A stretch of 64,000 bases of DNA from Desulfobacter postgatei 2ac9 (GTDB lineage: Bacteria > Desulfobacterota > Desulfobacteria > Desulfobacterales > Desulfobacteraceae): NCBI RefSeq assembly GCF_000233695.2, contig NZ_CM001488.1:3032279-3096278 (forward strand). Direction: 5' to 3'. Positions 54,597 through 64,000 of this stretch are shown piece after piece. Under the pieces are notes generated by a model that was given only the letters and a program-made list of their open reading frames with translations, was not told the origin of the DNA and searched no databases. The position numbers and the translations under genes were made by a program. Positions within the stretch are counted from its first letter, which is position 1. Each line of letters opens with the position of its first letter.

Positions 54597-55742
54597 TTAT
54601 TTTAACAGGGTCCAGGTGCCGTTTTTGATTTCAACCATGACAAATGCAGCCGGGGATAGGCCATTATGGTCCTCGGCAGTGAAGTTGAATTCTCCTGTGG
54701 CCCCCACGTAACCTTTGGTGGCTTCCAGATTGTCCCGGATTTTTTCCTTGTCTCCGCCGCTGCCTTTTAATGCACCGGCCAGAAGGTTCACGGCATCATA
54801 TGCATACCCGCCAAATCCTGATACGGCTGCGGAATATTTATTTTCATACGTGGTTTGATAATCTTTAAGTACTTTCTTTTGGGGGTCGGAATCATCTAAA
54901 AGGCTGGTCACAAGAATTTTGCCCGTGGGCAGGATGTTGCCGTCGGCGGCATCTCCGGCAAGTTCAATAAATTTGGGTGATCCCACCCCGTGGCTCTGGT
55001 ACAGCGGAATGTCGATCTTCAGCTGTTTTGCGTTTTTTGCCACGACTGCCGGACCGGGATTGGTACCCCAGCACACAATGGCGTCCGGACCGGCAGCCTT
55101 GATTTTAGCCAGCTGGGTAGTGGTATCGGTATCTTTGTCGCCAAAACTTTCACTTAAGATGACCTGGATACCGAATTTTTCGGCCTGATCCAAAAGTTGT
55201 AATTTCCCGCTTTCACCATAGGCATTGGAGACTGTGAGTATGCCGATTTTTTTAATGCCGGCGGCTTGCATCTGCTGGTATAGGGCTGCCACGGCCAGCA
55301 AATCGCTCTGGGCTGTTTTGAATACCCAGGGATCCACCGGAGTGGTGATTTTGATGCCGGCGGCACAGCTGATCAAAGGCACTTTGGCCCGCTTGGTGAA
55401 ATTGACAATGGCAAGGGTAGTCGGTGTGGTGGAGGGACCGATGATGGCGATGACCTGATCTTTGTGGATCAGTTTGTTTACGGCGGATACGGCTTTGGCC
55501 GGATCTCCTTCGGAGTCATAGATCACCGCCTCAAGCATGTGTCCGTCAATGCCGCCGGCGGCATTGATCTGTTCAACCATCATTTCCATGGTTTTCTTTT
55601 CAGGATCTCCCAAAAACGAGGCACTTCCGGTGACCGAAAAAATGCCACCGATTTTGTAAACGTCTGCCGCCATGGCCTCTGATACCAGAAGTATCGACAG
55701 GATAGTGACAAGCATTGCAAGTACAAGGTGTTTTTGTTTCAT
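54597..55742 (-). CDS. livK: ABC transporter substrate-binding protein, LivK/BmpA-like
   Basis: 381 residues. Signal peptide (M-K-Q-K-H-L then a hydrophobic core ending A-M-A-A-D), then Y-K-I-G-G-I-F-S-V-T-G-S-A-S-F-L-G, the type I periplasmic binding fold with a hinge and a last-third G-F-G-G-Y-A-Y-D-A-V-N-L. Start at ATG 55742 is supported by AAAGGAAG; an upstream in-frame start adds 12 residues. It captures the substrate and decides the specificity of the transporter, which the sequence does not reveal. Confidence 0.93.
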   Translation of the reverse strand: MKQKHLVLAMLVTILSILLVSEAMAADVYKIGGIFSVTGSASFLGDPEKKTMEMMVEQINAAGGIDGHMLEAVIYDSEGDPAKAVSAVNKLIHKDQVIAIIGPSTTPTTLAIVNFTKRAKVPLISCAAGIKITTPVDPWVFKTAQSDLLAVAALYQQMQAAGIKKIGILTVSNAYGESGKLQLLDQAEKFGIQVILSESFGDKDTDTTTQLAKIKAAGPDAIVCWGTNPGPAVVAKNAKQLKIDIPLYQSHGVGSPKFIELAGDAADGNILPTGKILVTSLLDDSDPQKKVLKDYQTTYENKYSAAVSGFGGYAYDAVNLLAGALKGSGGDKEKIRDNLEATKGYVGATGEFNFTAEDHNGLSPAAFVMVEIKNGTWTLLK

Positions 55743-56220
55743 GGTAACTCTTCCTTTATAATTAAATTTTTTCGGCAAAAAAAACCATGGGCTTTCCCGG
55801 TTTCCGGTCCGCCAATGGTTTAAGATCCTTTGTTCTCTCTTAAAAGGTCTACATGAAGGCTCCCCGTGCAGAGGGTCTGAAAAAGACGCGGCTTAAAATA
55901 TATATAAAAGTAAAAAAAACGGTGGTTTCCGGTAATTCCTCAATGTTTCCTTATGTTGTACATCAGGTATTGGCTACATACCTAATTAAGCGTGCCGTTC
56001 GTGTCAAGCCTTTTTAGCTGACCTGTTCTCGGGTTGTTTTTTATTTAATCGGTTTTGAGTTTAAAAAGTCTGTTTTTATTTTGAGTTGCTGTTTGTTTTA
56101 TATGTAAAATTAATCTATATTAGAAATAGTCCTAATATAAAAAATACATAATACCTCTTTTTCTGCCCTAAATCCTGCGTTAAATAGACTGCTATTTACC
56201 TATATTTAAAGGAATAAACA
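55743..56220. other. Divergent intergenic region of liv operon and malic enzyme
   Basis: 478 bases without a gene of normal size. On the minus strand it holds a TTGACA (56007-56002) without a convincing -10, a start-stop minimal frame ATGTAG (55854-55849) behind GGGGAG, and a terminator-like hairpin (55821-55777) before livK. AT-rich sequence upstream of the malic enzyme start (56030-56220) probably contains its promoter; no clear match to consensus was seen. Confidence 0.6.
55777..55821 (-). terminator. Leader terminator / attenuator upstream of livK
   Basis: Minus strand: AAACCAT pairs with ATGGTTT, GGC with GCC, and CCGG-AAA-CCGG forms the tip; eight or more T follow. It has the form of an intrinsic terminator and is 35 bases upstream of the livK start codon. 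It could attenuate the liv operon. Confidence 0.7.
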
Positions 56221-58503
56221 ATGTTAAAATTCATTGATGCCCTGGAATATCACCGGAGTGGCCGTAAGGGTAAAATTGAAGTGATCACCACCAAACCATG
56301 CGCAACAAGCAGAGACCTGTCTCTTGCCTACAGCCCAGGTGTTGCGCAACCCTGTCTGGCAATTGAAAAAGAGCCCGATATGGCCTATGAATATACCACC
56401 AAGGGAAATCTTGTCGCTGTTGTTTCCAACGGAACGGCAGTGCTCGGCCTTGGAGATATCGGCCCGCTTGCAGCTAAACCGGTTATGGAGGGGAAAGGCG
56501 TCCTGTTCAAGAGTTTTGCCGACATTGATGTTTTTGATATTGAACTGAACACCAAAGATCCCGACGAATTGATCCGTACAGTACAGTTGCTTGAACCGAC
56601 CTTTGGCGGTATCAATTTGGAAGATATTAAAGGGCCGGAATGCTTTTATATCGAAGAAGCGCTGCAAAAAACCATGAACATCCCGGTGTTCCATGATGAC
56701 CAGCACGGAACGGCGATTATTGTCGCAGCCGGCATGGTCAATGCCCTTGAAGTCGTGGAAAAAAAGATTGACGAGATCAAAATTGTCTTTAACGGGGCCG
56801 GAGCCGCCGGTATTGCCTGCGCCAACCTGTTAATTTCCATGGGTGTCAACAAAAAAAAGTTGATCCTCTGCGATTCCAAGGGTGTTATATATAAAGGCCG
56901 CACTGTCGGTATGAACCCGTATAAAGAACGCTTGGCAGCACAAACGGATGCCCGTACCCTTGACGATGCCATGAAAGGTGCGGATATTTTTTTCGGGGTT
57001 TCGGTCAAAGGGGCGCTGACCGCCGACATGCTGCGCGTCATGGCCAAAGACCCGATTGTCTTTGCCATGGCCAATCCTGATCCGGAGATCACGCCGAATG
57101 AGGCAAAAAAAGTGCGTGATGACGTTATCATTGGCACCGGACGTTCTGACTATAACAACCAGGTAAACAATGTCTTGTGTTTTCCTTTTCTCTTCCGTGG
57201 CGCGTTGGACACCCATGCCAGCGCCATTAATGATGAGATGAAACTGGCGGCAGTTCATGCCCTTGCCCAACTGGCAAAAGAAGATGTTCCCGATTCCGTA
57301 GGCCGTGCCTATGGCAACAGTGAAATCAAATTCGGGCGTGAATATCTTCTACCCAAACCTTTTGATCCCCGGGTCTTGTTACGCATGGCACCCGCCGTTG
57401 CCCAGGCAGCCATGGATTCCGGTGTCGCCCGCAGGCCTATTCTGGACATGGAGAAATACACTGAACACCTGGAAGCATTGCAGGGGCGCTCAAAAGAGAT
57501 CATGCGTACCATGATCAACAAAGCAAAAGCGGCGCCTAAACGAGTGGTCTTTCCGGAAGGTGAAGAAGATAAAATCCTGCGTTCCGTACAGGTACTCCTG
57601 GACGAAAGGATAGCCATTCCGATTCTTATTGGCGAAGAAAAAGTCATCCGCGAAAAGGCCAATGCTCTCAATATTGAGCTGCGGGGAACGGAAATCATCA
57701 ATCCTCGTAAAAGTGAAAAACTTAATGCGTATTCGGAAGTGCTTTTTGCCAAGCGTCAACGCAAGGGCATGACACGCTATGATGCCCGTCGCCGCCTGCA
57801 GGAGGATGGAAATTATTTCGGCGCCATCATGTTGGAACAAGGAGATGCGGACGCCCTGCTTTCCGGCATCAATGCCCATTATCCTGATGTCACCCTGCCG
57901 GCCATAGAAGTGGTTGGTAAAAAGGACGGCTTGTCTAAGGTGCATGGCCTGTACATGATGGTGTTCAAAAAAGAGGTGGTTTTTTGCGCCGATACCACCG
58001 TTACCATTGAACCGACCGCAGAAGAACTGGCGGAAACCGCCATCCTGGCAGCTGAACAGGCACAGCGTTTTGACATCACGCCACGCGTTGCCATGCTCTC
58101 CTTTTCCAACTTCGGCAGTGCCCAGCACCCATTAACTCAGAAAGTGAAAAAAGCAACCGAACTGGTTAAGGAACGGGCTCCGGAGCTGACGGTAGACGGG
58201 GAAATTCAGGCTAATGTTGCCCTGGATCCGGAAATTGTCAAAAGTCAATATCCCTTCTCCAACCTCAAAGGGGATGCAAATGTTTTTATCTTTCCGGACC
58301 TGCAATCAGGTAATATTACCTATAAGATGCTTGCCAAATTGGGAAATGCCGTTGCTGTCGGCCCTATCCTTATGGGAATGAAAAAACCCATTCATGTGCT
58401 GCAGCGCGCAGATGATGTCTCGGATATTGTCAATATGGCAGCAGTGGCTGTCAACGACGCGCAGATGAACGAACTGGAAGAATACCCATTAAATACCCAT
58501 TAA
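56221..58503 (+). CDS. maeB: NADP-type malic enzyme with phosphate acetyltransferase-like C-terminus
   Basis: 760 residues. The malic domain (about 1-425) has [52 protein letters not shown] and NAD(P)-binding [13 protein letters not shown]. The C-terminal part (about 435-755) has a phosphotransacetylase fold: [15 protein letters not shown], and [15 protein letters not shown]. It makes pyruvate from malate, with an acetyl-CoA-sensing tail in MaeB relatives. Divergent from the liv operon. Confidence 0.95.
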   Translation: MLKFIDALEYHRSGRKGKIEVITTKPCATSRDLSLAYSPGVAQPCLAIEKEPDMAYEYTTKGNLVAVVSNGTAVLGLGDIGPLAAKPVMEGKGVLFKSFADIDVFDIELNTKDPDELIRTVQLLEPTFGGINLEDIKGPECFYIEEALQKTMNIPVFHDDQHGTAIIVAAGMVNALEVVEKKIDEIKIVFNGAGAAGIACANLLISMGVNKKKLILCDSKGVIYKGRTVGMNPYKERLAAQTDARTLDDAMKGADIFFGVSVKGALTADMLRVMAKDPIVFAMANPDPEITPNEAKKVRDDVIIGTGRSDYNNQVNNVLCFPFLFRGALDTHASAINDEMKLAAVHALAQLAKEDVPDSVGRAYGNSEIKFGREYLLPKPFDPRVLLRMAPAVAQAAMDSGVARRPILDMEKYTEHLEALQGRSKEIMRTMINKAKAAPKRVVFPEGEEDKILRSVQVLLDERIAIPILIGEEKVIREKANALNIELRGTEIINPRKSEKLNAYSEVLFAKRQRKGMTRYDARRRLQEDGNYFGAIMLEQGDADALLSGINAHYPDVTLPAIEVVGKKDGLSKVHGLYMMVFKKEVVFCADTTVTIEPTAEELAETAILAAEQAQRFDITPRVAMLSFSNFGSAQHPLTQKVKKATELVKERAPELTVDGEIQANVALDPEIVKSQYPFSNLKGDANVFIFPDLQSGNITYKMLAKLGNAVAVGPILMGMKKPIHVLQRADDVSDIVNMAAVAVNDAQMNELEEYPLNTH

Positions 58504-58843
58504 AAACAGCGTGTTGAAGCACCTGTGTCAAAAGTGAAGTCTTTGAAAATATTACCAAAATTGTAGAAAAATTAATTAATAATTTTATATTGACAATTCA
58601 ATATGTATTGTTTATAAATTTTAAGCTTCCATGGTTCGTATGCATTCGACAGGGCTTTATTTTGTTTGGTATTACATGGGTATATATTAATAATATTAGT
58701 CAAAATAAGGAGGATTAAAAGGAGGAGATAAAAAAATATTGGCACTTTTTCGCTGAATACGATTTAGTATTTAATTTTATTAAAATTTAAGGCAATATTG
58801 CATAAGTTTATGCAATTCTGTCGAATTTAGAAAGGATTAAATT
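58504..58843. other. AT-rich leader region of sdh/frd operon
   Basis: 340 bases without a gene. A strong sigma-70 match lies at 58590-58618, followed by a long AT-rich leader (about 225 bases) with a purine-rich AGGAGGATTAAAAGGAGGAG stretch near 58708-58728 that has no start nearby. I see no small gene or riboswitch. Confidence 0.6.
58590..58618 (+). promoter_or_regulatory. Sigma-70 promoter of sdh/frd operon with palindrome
   Basis: TTGACA (58590-58595), 17-base spacer, TATAAA (58613-58618). A 19-base imperfect palindrome ACAATTCAATATGTATTGT (58593-58611) fills the spacer, with outer arms ACAAT/ATTGT, and could be an operator that blocks polymerase. Confidence 0.75.
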
Positions 58844-59485
58844 ATGAACTGGCTGGTACGAACTTTTAGCTGCTCTATAGCCAAGAAGCAGTTTATGGCA
58901 GTAACCGGTCTCGCTTTCTGCCTCTTCCTAACAAGTCACCTCATTGGAAACCTGTTTGTTTATGGCGGAAAAGATGCGTTCAATGGTTATGTTGAGCATC
59001 TTCATGCACTTGGGGTACTTATCCACATCGCAGAAGCGGGTTTGATTGTTTTTGCCCTCATTCACATCGGTACGGCACTTATTCTCTATTTTCAAAACCT
59101 TGCTGCAAGACCTGTTAAATACAAGAAAAAGTCAAATGCCGGCGGTCGGACATTGGCATCGGCAACTATGCCCTACACAGGTCTTTTTATATTGGTTTTT
59201 ATAGTAGTTCATCTTGTTTCTATGAAATTTGCCGATCATTCCACCTTAACTACCTTTGATGTCACAGCTGGTGTTTTTGCCAAGCCTGCGTATCTTGCGT
59301 TCTATATCGTCTCTATGGTAGTGGTGGCATTTCATGTAAATCACGGCTTTTGGAGTGCTTTCCAATCCTTTGGCGCGAGTCATCCGAAGTATATGCCTAT
59401 CGTCAGAGGGTTTGGTATACTTTTTAGTGTGATTGTCGGAGCAGGATTCGGTTTAATTCCAATCGCTTTTAATATGATATCATAG
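58844..59485 (+). CDS. sdhC: Succinate dehydrogenase/fumarate reductase cytochrome b subunit
   Basis: 213 residues with five membrane segments, the type-B (single large subunit, diheme) arrangement. Candidate heme His residues are in TSHLIGNL, the HIAEAGLIVFALIHIG segment, VHLVSMKFADH and FHVNHGFWSAFQSFG. Passes electrons between menaquinol and the SdhB clusters across the membrane. First gene of sdhCAB. Confidence 0.93.
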   Translation: MNWLVRTFSCSIAKKQFMAVTGLAFCLFLTSHLIGNLFVYGGKDAFNGYVEHLHALGVLIHIAEAGLIVFALIHIGTALILYFQNLAARPVKYKKKSNAGGRTLASATMPYTGLFILVFIVVHLVSMKFADHSTLTTFDVTAGVFAKPAYLAFYIVSMVVVAFHVNHGFWSAFQSFGASHPKYMPIVRGFGILFSVIVGAGFGLIPIAFNMIS

Positions 59486-59514
59486 CTATAACTATCAATT
59501 AATCAGGGGGATAC

Positions 59515-61428
59515 ATGCAATTAAATTCCAATGTTCCGTCAGGTCCTCTAGAGGGCAAATGGGATAGATATAAATTTGATTTAAAAAAAGTCAATCCTGC
59601 AAATAAAAGAAAATTTGAAATTATCGTTGTGGGAACAGGACTTGCCGGCGGTTCAGCCGCGGCAACTTTGGCAGATCTTGGGTACCATGTAAAAAATTTC
59701 TGCATCCAAGACTCTCCGCGAAGAGCGCACAGTATTGCTGCCCAGGGCGGTATCAATGCAGCAAAAAATTATCCCGGTGACGGCGATAGCGTATATAACC
59801 TTTTTTATGACACAATCAAGGGCGGCGATTACCGTGCAAGAGAAGCAAATGTTTACCGTCTTGCCCAGAATGCTAATGCAATTATTGACCATTGTGTTGC
59901 CACCGGTGTTCCCTTTGCAAGAGAATACGGCGGACTTCATGCCAACCGGTCATTTGGTGGTGCCCAGGTTTCACGTACCTTTTATGCCAGAGGGCAGACG
60001 GGGCAGCAGTTGCTTCTGGGCGTTTACGGTCAGTTGAGCCGTCAGATCGGTCTTGGCGGTGTGGAGATGTTCCCCAGACGTGACATCCTTGACATCGTTA
60101 TTGTAGACGGTTGCGCCAGAGGTGTTATTTGCCGTAACCTGGTCACAGGCGAGATAGAAAGTCATTCAGCCCATGCCGTAGTTCTTGCCACAGGCGGATA
60201 CGATAATGTATACTTCCTGTCCACCAGTGGTATGCATTCCAATGTCTCTGCATGTTGGGCTGCTTACAAAAAAGGCGCCGCCTTTGCCAACCCATGTTAT
60301 ACCCAGATCCATCCCACATGTATTACCGTGCATGGAGACTACCAGTCCAAACTGACGCTGATGAGTGAAAGTCTCAGAAATGACGGTAGAATTTGGGTTC
60401 CAATTAATAAGGGAGATAAACGCAGTCCGGATCAAATTCCTGAAAACGAAAGAGATTACTACCTGGAGCGTAAATATCCAAGTTTCGGTAACCTTGTTCC
60501 TCGCGATGTGGCTTCACGTAATGCAAAACTGGCATGTGATGAAGGAAGAGGCGTTGGCAACACAGGACTTGCCGTATATCTGGATTTTACCGAAGCAATC
60601 AACCGCGATGGTGAAGCTGTCATCAGAGCAAAATATGGCAACCTTTTCCAGATGTACCATAAGATTACGGATGAAGATCCGTATAAAGTGCCCATGAAAA
60701 TCTATCCTGCCATCCACTATGTTATGGGCGGCACCTGGGTTGATTATAACCTGATGACAACCCGTGACGGACTTTTCTGTCTGGGTGGTGCCAACTTCTC
60801 TGACCACGGCGCAAACCGTCTGGGCGCAAGTGCATTGATGCAGGGCCTTTCAGACGGATATTTTGTTCTTCCCTATACCATCGGCGGATACCTTGCAACC
60901 CAGTCTCTGTCTCCAGTAAACACCTCTCACCAGGCGTTTAAAGATGCAGAAAAACAGCTTAGTGAGAAATTGAACAAGCTTATGAATATTAAGGGTAAGA
61001 GAACCGTTGATGATATTCACAAAGAGCTTGGCCTGATTATGTGGGATTACTGCGGCATGGCCCGTAATGATGCCGGACTGAAAACAGCGATCCAGAAGAT
61101 TCAAGCACTTCGCGCAGAATTCTGGGAGAATGTGGATGTCACAGGAAGCAGCAAAGATTTTAACCAGACTCTGGAAAAAGGCTACAGACTTGCTGATTAC
61201 CTTGAATTCGGCGAGCTTCTGGCTCGTGATGCGCTGACCCGTCAAGAATCCTGTGGTGGGCATTTCAGGGAAGAGTCCCAGACAGAAGAAAACGAAGCCA
61301 AGAGAGATGATGAAAACTTCTGCCATGTAGCTGCTTGGGAATATGCGGGTGAAGGTAAAGACCCGATACGTAATACAGAACCACTTGTTTTTGAGAGTGT
61401 GAAATTAACGCAAAGGAGCTACAAGTGA
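59515..61428 (+). CDS. sdhA: Succinate dehydrogenase/fumarate reductase flavoprotein subunit
   Basis: 637 residues. FAD-binding start [34 protein letters not shown] near the flavin; [20 protein letters not shown] and [15 protein letters not shown] in the dicarboxylate site; [20 protein letters not shown] near the end. In sulfate reducers with a full TCA cycle it oxidises succinate with membrane-potential-driven reverse electron flow, or reduces fumarate. Its stop overlaps the sdhB start. Confidence 0.97.
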   Translation: MQLNSNVPSGPLEGKWDRYKFDLKKVNPANKRKFEIIVVGTGLAGGSAAATLADLGYHVKNFCIQDSPRRAHSIAAQGGINAAKNYPGDGDSVYNLFYDTIKGGDYRAREANVYRLAQNANAIIDHCVATGVPFAREYGGLHANRSFGGAQVSRTFYARGQTGQQLLLGVYGQLSRQIGLGGVEMFPRRDILDIVIVDGCARGVICRNLVTGEIESHSAHAVVLATGGYDNVYFLSTSGMHSNVSACWAAYKKGAAFANPCYTQIHPTCITVHGDYQSKLTLMSESLRNDGRIWVPINKGDKRSPDQIPENERDYYLERKYPSFGNLVPRDVASRNAKLACDEGRGVGNTGLAVYLDFTEAINRDGEAVIRAKYGNLFQMYHKITDEDPYKVPMKIYPAIHYVMGGTWVDYNLMTTRDGLFCLGGANFSDHGANRLGASALMQGLSDGYFVLPYTIGGYLATQSLSPVNTSHQAFKDAEKQLSEKLNKLMNIKGKRTVDDIHKELGLIMWDYCGMARNDAGLKTAIQKIQALRAEFWENVDVTGSSKDFNQTLEKGYRLADYLEFGELLARDALTRQESCGGHFREESQTEENEAKRDDENFCHVAAWEYAGEGKDPIRNTEPLVFESVKLTQRSYK

Positions 61429-62195
61429 TGGAAGAAAAATTTTTAAATCTGACACTAAAGGTCTGGCGCCAGAAGAGGGGTGAGAAGAAAGGTAAAATTG
61501 AAACCTATCAGGCAAAGCATATTTCTACTGACGCCTCTTTTTTGGAAATGCTTGATATCGTTAATGATGATCTCACAATTGCCGGTATAGAACCCATTGC
61601 CTTTGATCATGACTGTCGCGAGGGTATTTGCGGAATGTGCGGGCAGGTTGTAAACGGGTATGCTCACGGAGAAGAAAAAGGAACTACCCTTTGCCAGCTT
61701 CACATGAGACGTTTCAAAGATGGCGACACTATATTTATTGAACCCTTCAGAGCAAAAGCGTTTAAGGTCGTAAAAGATCTTGTTATCGATAGAAGTGCCT
61801 TTGATAAGATTATCCAGGCTGGCGGTTATATAACTGCTAAAGCCGGGGGCGCTCCCGACGCAAATATTTTCCCGGTTACCTATGAAACCGGTGAACTTGC
61901 TATGAATGCAGCAGAATGTATTGGTTGCGGCGCATGTGTTGCTGCATGCCCGAATGCTTCTGCAATGCTTTTTGTCGGCGCTAAGATTTCCCATCTTGCT
62001 TTGCTTCCCCAGGGTAGACCTGAAGCAGCTAAACGCGCATTGGCTATGGTAAGAGCGATGGATAGTTGCGGCTTTGGCAACTGCTCAAACGAAAGAGAAT
62101 GCGAAGCATCATGTCCTAAAAATATTCAAATAACCAATATTGCTCGTCTGAACAGAGAGTTCCTGTCAGCAGGCGTTTGTTCTACATCTATGTAA
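61428..62195 (+). CDS. sdhB: Succinate dehydrogenase/fumarate reductase iron-sulfur subunit
   Basis: 255 residues. [2Fe-2S] site [15 protein letters not shown] with C-Q-L-H later; second-cluster sites [17 protein letters not shown] and the Cys set in [20 protein letters not shown] 61428 overlaps the sdhA stop; a GTG one codon earlier with the same AAAGGAG site is possible. Ends 27 bases before a terminator. Confidence 0.96.
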   Translation: MEEKFLNLTLKVWRQKRGEKKGKIETYQAKHISTDASFLEMLDIVNDDLTIAGIEPIAFDHDCREGICGMCGQVVNGYAHGEEKGTTLCQLHMRRFKDGDTIFIEPFRAKAFKVVKDLVIDRSAFDKIIQAGGYITAKAGGAPDANIFPVTYETGELAMNAAECIGCGACVAACPNASAMLFVGAKISHLALLPQGRPEAAKRALAMVRAMDSCGFGNCSNERECEASCPKNIQITNIARLNREFLSAGVCSTSM

Positions 62196-62221
62196 GGCTG
62201 AGCAATAAAGAGACATTACAG

Positions 62222-62250
62222 GGTGGGACTTAAGTTTGTCCCACCTTTTT
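62222..62250 (+). terminator. Rho-independent terminator of sdhCAB
   Basis: GGTGGGAC (62222-62229) pairs with GTCCCACC (62238-62245) around an 8-base loop and is followed by five T. It ends the sdhCAB transcript. Confidence 0.9.
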
Positions 62251-62404
62251 AAATTTTAAATAAAATGCATTGATTCCAATGTGGTAAGACATAACAAAAA
62301 TGATAAGAATTAAATGGCGTCGGTTGTTTTTGAGATTATTAAAATTAATTCTTATTCTCTATGTATAATTTGGCCAAATTGCCAGTGTTAAGAAAAGTAA
62401 TGCC

Positions 62405-63217
62405 GTGAAATCATCTCGAATAACCAATCTATTGCAGGAAAACAAGGGCCTTTTTACTATCATTATTGTGGGCATTTTTTTGCTTGAAATCGAAATCTTC
62501 GCCCTGGCGGCCATGACGGCAGGCAAACAATCCATCCTTCAGGTCATAGATAATCAGGGCAATCTCATACACGAATCCAGTGGGAATAATTTAAGCGATT
62601 TCAACAAACATAATTTTGAGCAGGTATTTGGCCCCCTTGAAAATTACACGGTACAACTCAATACCAAAGAAGTACCTTTTCCATTTCGGGCCTGGTTCGT
62701 GGCGGCCATCTGTATACCCATTGGGGCTATGATGCTCTTTGCATTTGTTGTCAAAGCCTATCTTGTGATTTTTCATGGTGAGAAAGTGGCGGAAAACGAC
62801 CCAGGGCTTGTAAATCAACCCGTGACTGAGACTAAGTTGGAGTCGATTTTAAACCGCATTGGCCGTATGAATATTTTCAACATCGGTTTTTTGGTATTCA
62901 TTGGTGTGATTTCATACTGGATCATTCCAAACATGCTCACCTATCTAGGGCACATCGGGATTGATTTTTTCATTCAGTACAAATGGATATTTCTAGCATT
63001 GTTAGTGATTTCTTTCTGCGTAGGGCTTTGGATCGTTTATCTTCGCTACCTGCTGGCTAAAAAAAGTATTGAAAGCCAGACCGAAATCCAAAAGCATCGT
63101 CTTAGTCTGGATTACCACTCCCAATCAGGACTGCCGCTTTTGTTGGAGGAACCATCCGACCAAGCTCAAGCAATTATTGATTACAAACCGGAAGATGAGT
63201 CTCCCTCAGATTTGTAA
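62405..63217 (+). CDS. Membrane protein of unknown function, four TM segments
   Basis: 270 residues. Hydrophobic segments at about 15-37, 95-118, 157-176 and 190-212. A loop of about 55 residues lies between the first two, probably on the outside, and a charged C-terminal tail of about 55 residues ends in E-D-E-S-P-S-D. It starts with GTG (an ATG five bases before is out of frame and stops at once); a TATAAT at 62364 may be its promoter -10. I do not recognise the family. It follows sdhCAB but is separated from it by a terminator. Confidence 0.75.
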   Translation: MKSSRITNLLQENKGLFTIIIVGIFLLEIEIFALAAMTAGKQSILQVIDNQGNLIHESSGNNLSDFNKHNFEQVFGPLENYTVQLNTKEVPFPFRAWFVAAICIPIGAMMLFAFVVKAYLVIFHGEKVAENDPGLVNQPVTETKLESILNRIGRMNIFNIGFLVFIGVISYWIIPNMLTYLGHIGIDFFIQYKWIFLALLVISFCVGLWIVYLRYLLAKKSIESQTEIQKHRLSLDYHSQSGLPLLLEEPSDQAQAIIDYKPEDESPSDL

Positions 63218-63285
63218 GTTCTGATCTTCACCCCTTAAAACCGATCCGTTATTTTTATTGTCTTTTATGAGAAACATTTTCCAAA

Positions 63286-64000
63286 TTATATTACTCCTAA
63301 GAAATCCTGTTGAAGTTTTACCCATGCTTCGATTTTTTTAAATATTTCTTTTAATGTCTGCTGCTCTATTCTTGATAGCTTTTTAGGATTAATATTATTA
63401 TTAGGTTCTCCACCTTCATTGATGATTCCATTTATTTGATTGATAAATCTTAAATTCATCATATAGCTATAAGAATGAGTGATATCATTATAATCGGATT
63501 CACTTATTGCATTTTTTTTATATAGCAACTCTAATCGTTCCATAGTATTTGTAGCTGATATTTTATGTTGAAGCGCATATACTCTTGCAAAATCTACCAC
63601 GAGCATCATAGGGGCTTTAATATCAAAAGTATTTTTAAATTTACCTTGAGATTCAACAATGAAATTACCAAAAAAACCTATAGGCACTCTAAAATGAGTT
63701 GTGTTTACAGCCATATACCTGAAAAAACCCCTCCTGTTGCCCAAAAGATTAAAAAGGTCCTCTCTAAGCTCATTTACTAAACCGATATCTCCATATCCAA
63801 AACGAAAATCAAAAAAAATACTGATCTGGAGAAGAGCCTCGGAATTCGCGTTATAGATCCATTCTTTAAAATATTTTTTCCATGTAGAAACAGGCTGACA
63901 CCATTTGGGATTTTTTGCCATTATATCACCTTTACAAAAATCATATCCTATTTTATCAAGCAGATTACATACATGTTCGCCTATTCTTAAAAAATATGCA
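63286..64000 (-). CDS. DUF294-type nucleotidyltransferase-like signalling protein, C-terminal part (partial)
   Basis: The minus-strand frame is open from 63286 to the right edge, so the gene begins outside the window. The visible part begins A-Y-F-L-R-I-G-E-H-V, then YDFCKGDIMAKNPKWCQP, TWKKYFKEWIYNA and SIFFDFRFGYGD, the DUF294/GlnD-like nucleotidyltransferase and its helical substrate-binding tail. Whole proteins of this type have cNMP-binding and CBS domains before it. A start at the ATG at 63921 would be internal to the fold. Confidence 0.85.
   Translation of the reverse strand, partial: AYFLRIGEHVCNLLDKIGYDFCKGDIMAKNPKWCQPVSTWKKYFKEWIYNANSEALLQISIFFDFRFGYGDIGLVNELREDLFNLLGNRRGFFRYMAVNTTHFRVPIGFFGNFIVESQGKFKNTFDIKAPMMLVVDFARVYALQHKISATNTMERLELLYKKNAISESDYNDITHSYSYMMNLRFINQINGIINEGGEPNNNINPKKLSRIEQQTLKEIFKKIEAWVKLQQDFLGVI

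Overview
The window comes from a sulfate-reducing, flagellated, selenium-using member of the Desulfobacteraceae (former Deltaproteobacteria); a Desulfobacter-like organism is my best guess. The grounds are a strongly codon-biased dissimilatory-type sulfate adenylyltransferase, a menaquinone-type succinate dehydrogenase/fumarate reductase beside a malic enzyme (TCA or C4 metabolism), the deltaproteobacterial ffh-rpsP-khpA-rimM-trmD-rplS order with an extra SPOUT methyltransferase, and a probable selenocysteine codon. No rRNA or tRNA gene, CRISPR array, transposase or integrase was seen.

Layout. 1-13.2 kb is a late flagellar cluster: the 5' end of a flagellin gene on the minus strand, then fliD, fliS, a FliT/FlgN-like chaperone, flaG, flgD, flgE, flgK and flgL on the plus strand. 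Two divergent sigma-28 promoters lie between flagellin and fliD. The cap, hook-scaffold, hook and junction proteins are all much larger than usual and carry extra repeated modules. 13.2-19.9 kb holds a secreted TolB-like protein, gatB, a DUF2065 protein, queuosine genes (queA, tgt), hypA-hypB and a MEMO-family gene. 19.9-25.0 kb looks accessory: a SprT/DUF2786 protein, a sirtuin, a split YeeE/YedE sulfur transporter, dgkA, an FtsH-like stub and a deacetylase lipoprotein, closed by a degraded second copy of the MEMO 3' end. 25-34.5 kb is housekeeping: gltX, rpmF, acpP, rpiB, glyA, a dCMP-deaminase-like gene, nrdR, the full ribD-ribE-ribBA-ribH set, nusB and an MBL hydrolase.

34.5-38 kb holds a decayed pabB, then a DUF1573 gene interrupted by one in-frame TGA exactly at its conserved Cys-Gly-Cys motif and followed by a SECIS-like hairpin (a candidate selenoprotein), a HAD phosphatase and sat. 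38-46.7 kb has a PiT-PhoU phosphate transporter and the large ribosome-maturation operon, read leftward. 46.7-49.8 kb has rlmN, a mazEF pair and a PP-loop thiouridylase-like gene. 49.8-55.7 kb is a complete branched-chain amino acid-type ABC transporter (livK-H-M-G-F) with a phenylacetate-CoA-ligase-like gene at its end, preceded by a leader that holds a terminator hairpin and a start-stop minimal reading frame. 56-64 kb has a malic enzyme, the sdhCAB/frdCAB operon with a good sigma-70 promoter, a four-TM protein of unknown function, and a DUF294 signalling protein running off the right edge.

Functionally, sat feeds sulfate respiration, sdh/frd and malic enzyme link carbon flow to the menaquinone pool, and the liv-paaK operon probably imports and activates an organic acid. 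The most unusual items are the DUF1573 UGA, the Asp-rich loop module shared by FlgE, FlgK and FlgL, the segment between the two MEMO copies, and the liv leader.
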